Shown here one piece after another: positions 6,709 through 8,567 of a stretch of 8,567 nt of DNA. The position numbers and the translations under genes are program-made. The stretch lies in contig DATKMG010000586.1 of the NCBI GenBank assembly GCA_035541995.1, positions 1-8,567 of the forward strand, given 5' to 3'. Each line of letters opens with the position of its first letter. The first letter of the stretch is position 1. Source of the stretch: DATKMG01 sp035541995 (GTDB lineage Bacteria > Acidobacteriota > Terriglobia > Versatilivoradales > Versatilivoraceae). The notes beneath the pieces are model-generated. The model was not told the origin of the DNA, made no database searches, and worked only from the letters and a program-made list of their open reading frames with translations.

Positions 6709-6824
6709 GAAATCACAGTGATGGAAGATCTGTGGCGACTGGGAGGCAATAATCTCCGGAGGAAGGAGGCAGCAAGCCCATTACCGACCACAAATCACCG
6801 ATCACTCTTTGCTGGCTCCAGCAG
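6709..6824 (-). other. Spacer between mreB and mreC
   Basis: These 116 bases hold no gene. On the minus strand they contain a short stem after the mreB stop (TGCTGG, AG, CCAGCA, without a T tract), then a degenerate heptanucleotide repeat, a C/T-rich stretch and a small inverted repeat next to the mreC start. No intrinsic terminator is visible, so transcription probably reads through to mreC. Confidence 0.6.
6778..6805 (-). repeat. Degenerate tandem heptanucleotide repeat, four units
   Basis: Read on the minus strand the segment divides into four consecutive seven-base units: GTGATCG, GTGATTT, GTGGTCG and GTAATGG. All start with GT and keep T at position 5. It lies in the noncoding spacer after mreB. 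This looks like a decayed heptamer microsatellite; with only four diverged units chance cannot be excluded. Confidence 0.5.
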
Positions 6825-7856
6825 CTAGAACGAATCAATAGATATCTTCTTGAGCAGATGGAAATCGCTGAGCATTTTCCCCGTTCCTAAGACCACAGAC
6901 GATAGAGGATCGTCAGCCAAGGTAACAGGCAGGCTGGTTTCCTCACGGATCCTCTTGTCCAGATTCCGCAACAGTGACCCGCCTCCCGTCAGCACAATGC
7001 CTTTGTCCACGATGTCTGCTGACAATTCCGGAGGAGTTCTTTCCAGGGCTACCCGGACGGCATTCACGATCGTCCCCACACACTCGGAGAGCGCTTCTCG
7101 GATTTCGTCATCGGTGATAACCAGCGTTTTGGGAATCCCCTCGATCAGATTCCTTCCTTTGATCTCCATGGTAAGGGGTTCATCTAAGGGATAAGCCGAT
7201 CCAATTTCAATCTTTATATGCTCGGCGGTCCGTTCTCCAATTAACAAGTTATATTTGCGCTTGATGTATTGGGTGATTGCATCATCCATCTCATTGCCCG
7301 CCAGCCGAACTGAACGGCTGTAGACTATTCCTGAAAGGGAAATCACAGCAATATCGGTGGTACCTCCACCGATGTCGACGATCATATTGCCGGAAGGCTC
7401 CGTGATGGGGAGTCCCGCTCCAATGGCGGCAACCATGGCCTGCTCCACCAAATACACTTCGCTGGCCTTGGCGCGGAAGGCAGAATCGATGACGGCCCGT
7501 TTCTCCACCTGGGTGATTTCGGAGGGAACGCCAATAACGATGCGCGGATGGACAAGCAATTTGCGTCCGTGCGCCTTCTGAATGAAATAATTCAACATCT
7601 TTTCGGTGACTTTAAAGTCTGCGATGACACCGTCTTTCAGAGGACGGATGGCCACGATGTTGCCTGGCGTTCGCCCCAGCATCTCTTTGGCTTCCCGTCC
7701 CACTGCTTCGATTTCGCCTGTCACTTTGTTGATGGCGACAATCGAGGGTTCATTGACCACTATTCCTTTCCCCTTGGCAAAAACCAGGGAGTTGGCTGTC
7801 CCAAGGTCAATCGCTAGATCGCTGGAGAATAGATGAAAGAGAGATCGAAAATTCAT
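6825..7856 (-). CDS. mreB: MreB, actin-like cell-shape ATPase
   Basis: Cytoplasmic actin homologue that forms membrane-bound antiparallel filaments and guides the wall-elongation machinery. Its 343 residues are the normal length. An amphipathic N-terminus (MNFRSLFHLF) can bind membrane. The nucleotide-binding motifs are present: phosphate-1 DLGTANS (17-23), phosphate-2 DIGGGTTD (161-168) and the adenosine motif VLTGGGSLLRNLD (288-300). ERTPPELSADI (272-282) and ADDPLSSVVLGTG (314-326) are typical. One change stands out: the usual acidic pair before PMAAAIGAG (IEE or IDE) reads VEQ here, giving Q139 where the Caulobacter protein has E140. AAGGAG lies 11 bases before the ATG and supports this start. 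mreB leads the cluster; its spacing from the upstream gene is 71 bases. Confidence 0.97.
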   Translation of the reverse strand: MNFRSLFHLFSSDLAIDLGTANSLVFAKGKGIVVNEPSIVAINKVTGEIEAVGREAKEMLGRTPGNIVAIRPLKDGVIADFKVTEKMLNYFIQKAHGRKLLVHPRIVIGVPSEITQVEKRAVIDSAFRAKASEVYLVEQAMVAAIGAGLPITEPSGNMIVDIGGGTTDIAVISLSGIVYSRSVRLAGNEMDDAITQYIKRKYNLLIGERTAEHIKIEIGSAYPLDEPLTMEIKGRNLIEGIPKTLVITDDEIREALSECVGTIVNAVRVALERTPPELSADIVDKGIVLTGGGSLLRNLDKRIREETSLPVTLADDPLSSVVLGTGKMLSDFHLLKKISIDSF

Positions 7857-7888
7857 TAGGACTTCAGCTCCTTTGATGTATTTTTGAA

Positions 7889-7919
7889 ACCGGACAAAGG
7901 AGACTTTCCTCCGACCGGT
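7889..7919 (-). promoter_or_regulatory. Possible hairpin between the upstream envelope gene and mreB
   Basis: On the minus strand ACCGG (7919-7915) can pair with CCGGT (7893-7889), and GGAG with CTCC inside, separated by an uneven internal loop. The bases that follow are TTTCAAAAA rather than a run of T, so termination would be weak at best. The AAGGAG of mreB follows shortly afterwards. Confidence 0.3.
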
Positions 7920-7927
7920 AAAGATTC

Positions 7928-8567
7928 CTATTCTATATACACTTCCCGCTTGATCGTTTTGGAATTGCCACTCCGGTCCTGTGCCGTAATGGTAATAATG
8001 TTCTTTCCCTTATGAGGCAAGGGAGCAGTAAAGTGCTTAAAGGTCCCATCAGCAGCCATGAGTGGCACAGGCTCTTCGTTGATCATTACAGCCGCGCCCG
8101 GGTCGGTCCTCCCGATGATCTCGAAGATATTCGAAATCTGGGTGACTTTCAAAATGGAGAGGTAAAGGTCTGACTCGGGACTGCCGGAAGCATTATGGAT
8201 GAGAATGAACTTGTTGGGATCCCCTTCCCGGCTCACATTGTTCTTGCCGTCTACTGTGCTGACTGCCCAATAATAAGTTCCTTCTTCCAATCCACTGGTA
8301 GTATAACTGGTACCTTGCCGGACCACCTCTTCTTTCAGAACGCTCGAGAAGATCGAAGAGTTTGAAATCCGAATCCGGTAAGCGACGGCTTGGGGGGCGG
8401 GAGACCAGGTAAATTCCACCTTGCTGGCAAGTCCATTCCGAGCGACTATCGGCTTGACATCGTTAGGCAATAGAAGGACGGGGGGGGCCAGGATCTTTTC
8501 CATGGTTGTCTTCGAGGATTCTACGGTCACTTTCTCGTAGGGTCCAATGTTATATGACTCGCTCCCT
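7928..8567 (-). CDS. C-terminal part of an envelope protein with FN3-like and Ig-like domains, probably FecR family (5' end beyond the window)
   Basis: The last 212 codons of a gene that enters from the right edge; the frame is open upstream to the border, so the in-frame GTG at 8530 is probably not the true start. The opening residues (SYNIGPYEKVTVES) look like the end of a FecR-type domain. A fibronectin-III/Ig-like sandwich follows at about 30-120 (FTWSPAPQAVAYRIRIS, then GTYYWAVSTVDG), the layout common in FecR-domain surface proteins. The last 80 residues (GRTDPGAAVMINEEPV, then KGKNIITITAQDRSGN) form a bacterial Ig-like module of the glucodextranase-B type. No enzyme motif is seen. It is probably exported or periplasmic, but the signal peptide would be outside the window. 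It is on the same strand as mreB and 71 bases upstream, so cotranscription is possible. The exact family is uncertain. Confidence 0.65.
   Translation of the reverse strand, partial: GSESYNIGPYEKVTVESSKTTMEKILAPPVLLLPNDVKPIVARNGLASKVEFTWSPAPQAVAYRIRISNSSIFSSVLKEEVVRQGTSYTTSGLEEGTYYWAVSTVDGKNNVSREGDPNKFILIHNASGSPESDLYLSILKVTQISNIFEIIGRTDPGAAVMINEEPVPLMAADGTFKHFTAPLPHKGKNIITITAQDRSGNSKTIKREVYIE

Noticed and set aside
6757..6770. Strong Shine-Dalgarno-like GGAGGAAGGAGG on the plus strand in the mreB-mreC spacer
   Set aside because: No start codon with a sustained reading frame follows at a usable distance; it is the complement of a C/T-rich stretch in the minus-strand spacer.
6811..6824. Stem TGCTGG-AG-CCAGCA after the mreB stop as a terminator
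   Set aside because: The stem is short and no T tract follows on the minus strand, so termination is not supported.

Overview
The window holds one conserved chromosomal block. Every gene is on the minus strand, so transcription runs from high to low coordinates. It carries the rod-shape and cell-elongation cluster mreB-mreC-mreD-mrdA-rodA, followed by an RNase E/G family ribonuclease. Upstream of mreB lies the 3' part of a gene for an Ig/FN3-domain (probably FecR-type) envelope protein. I see no mobile elements, tRNA, rRNA or CRISPR. The organism is a rod-forming bacterium, probably Gram-negative. The gene order, the FecR-like neighbour and an RNase E/G whose S1 domain is split by a long disordered insertion all suggest Acidobacteriota or a related deep lineage. 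This placement is inference from gene content.

Layout in transcription order. 8567-7928: 3' part of the envelope protein gene, running off the right edge. 7856-6825: mreB (actin-like filament). 6824-6709: spacer with a degenerate heptanucleotide repeat. 6708-5887: mreC. 5886-5395: mreD, starting on the base after the mreC stop. 5389-3524: mrdA (PBP2 transpeptidase). 3521-2415: rodA (SEDS glycosyltransferase). 2414-2090: a 325-bp gap with an intrinsic terminator and several possible RNA structures. 2089-1: 5' part of rne/rng, open for 696 codons and leaving the window just before its second catalytic aspartate.

How they fit together. MreB filaments on the inner face of the membrane, with MreC and MreD, position the RodA-PBP2 pair, which polymerises and cross-links side-wall peptidoglycan. 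The very tight spacing from mreC to rodA indicates one translationally coupled operon. The ribonuclease is a familiar genomic neighbour of mre genes (E. coli has mreBCD followed by maf/yhdE and rng), but here a terminator and an unusual leader separate it from rodA, so it probably has its own control.

No clearly new multi-gene system is visible. The points most worth checking are the roughly 355-residue insertion inside the RNase S1 domain, the possible attenuator and Shine-Dalgarno-masking hairpin before the RNase gene, and a glutamine in MreB (Q139) at the position where most MreBs carry a catalytic glutamate and actin carries glutamine.
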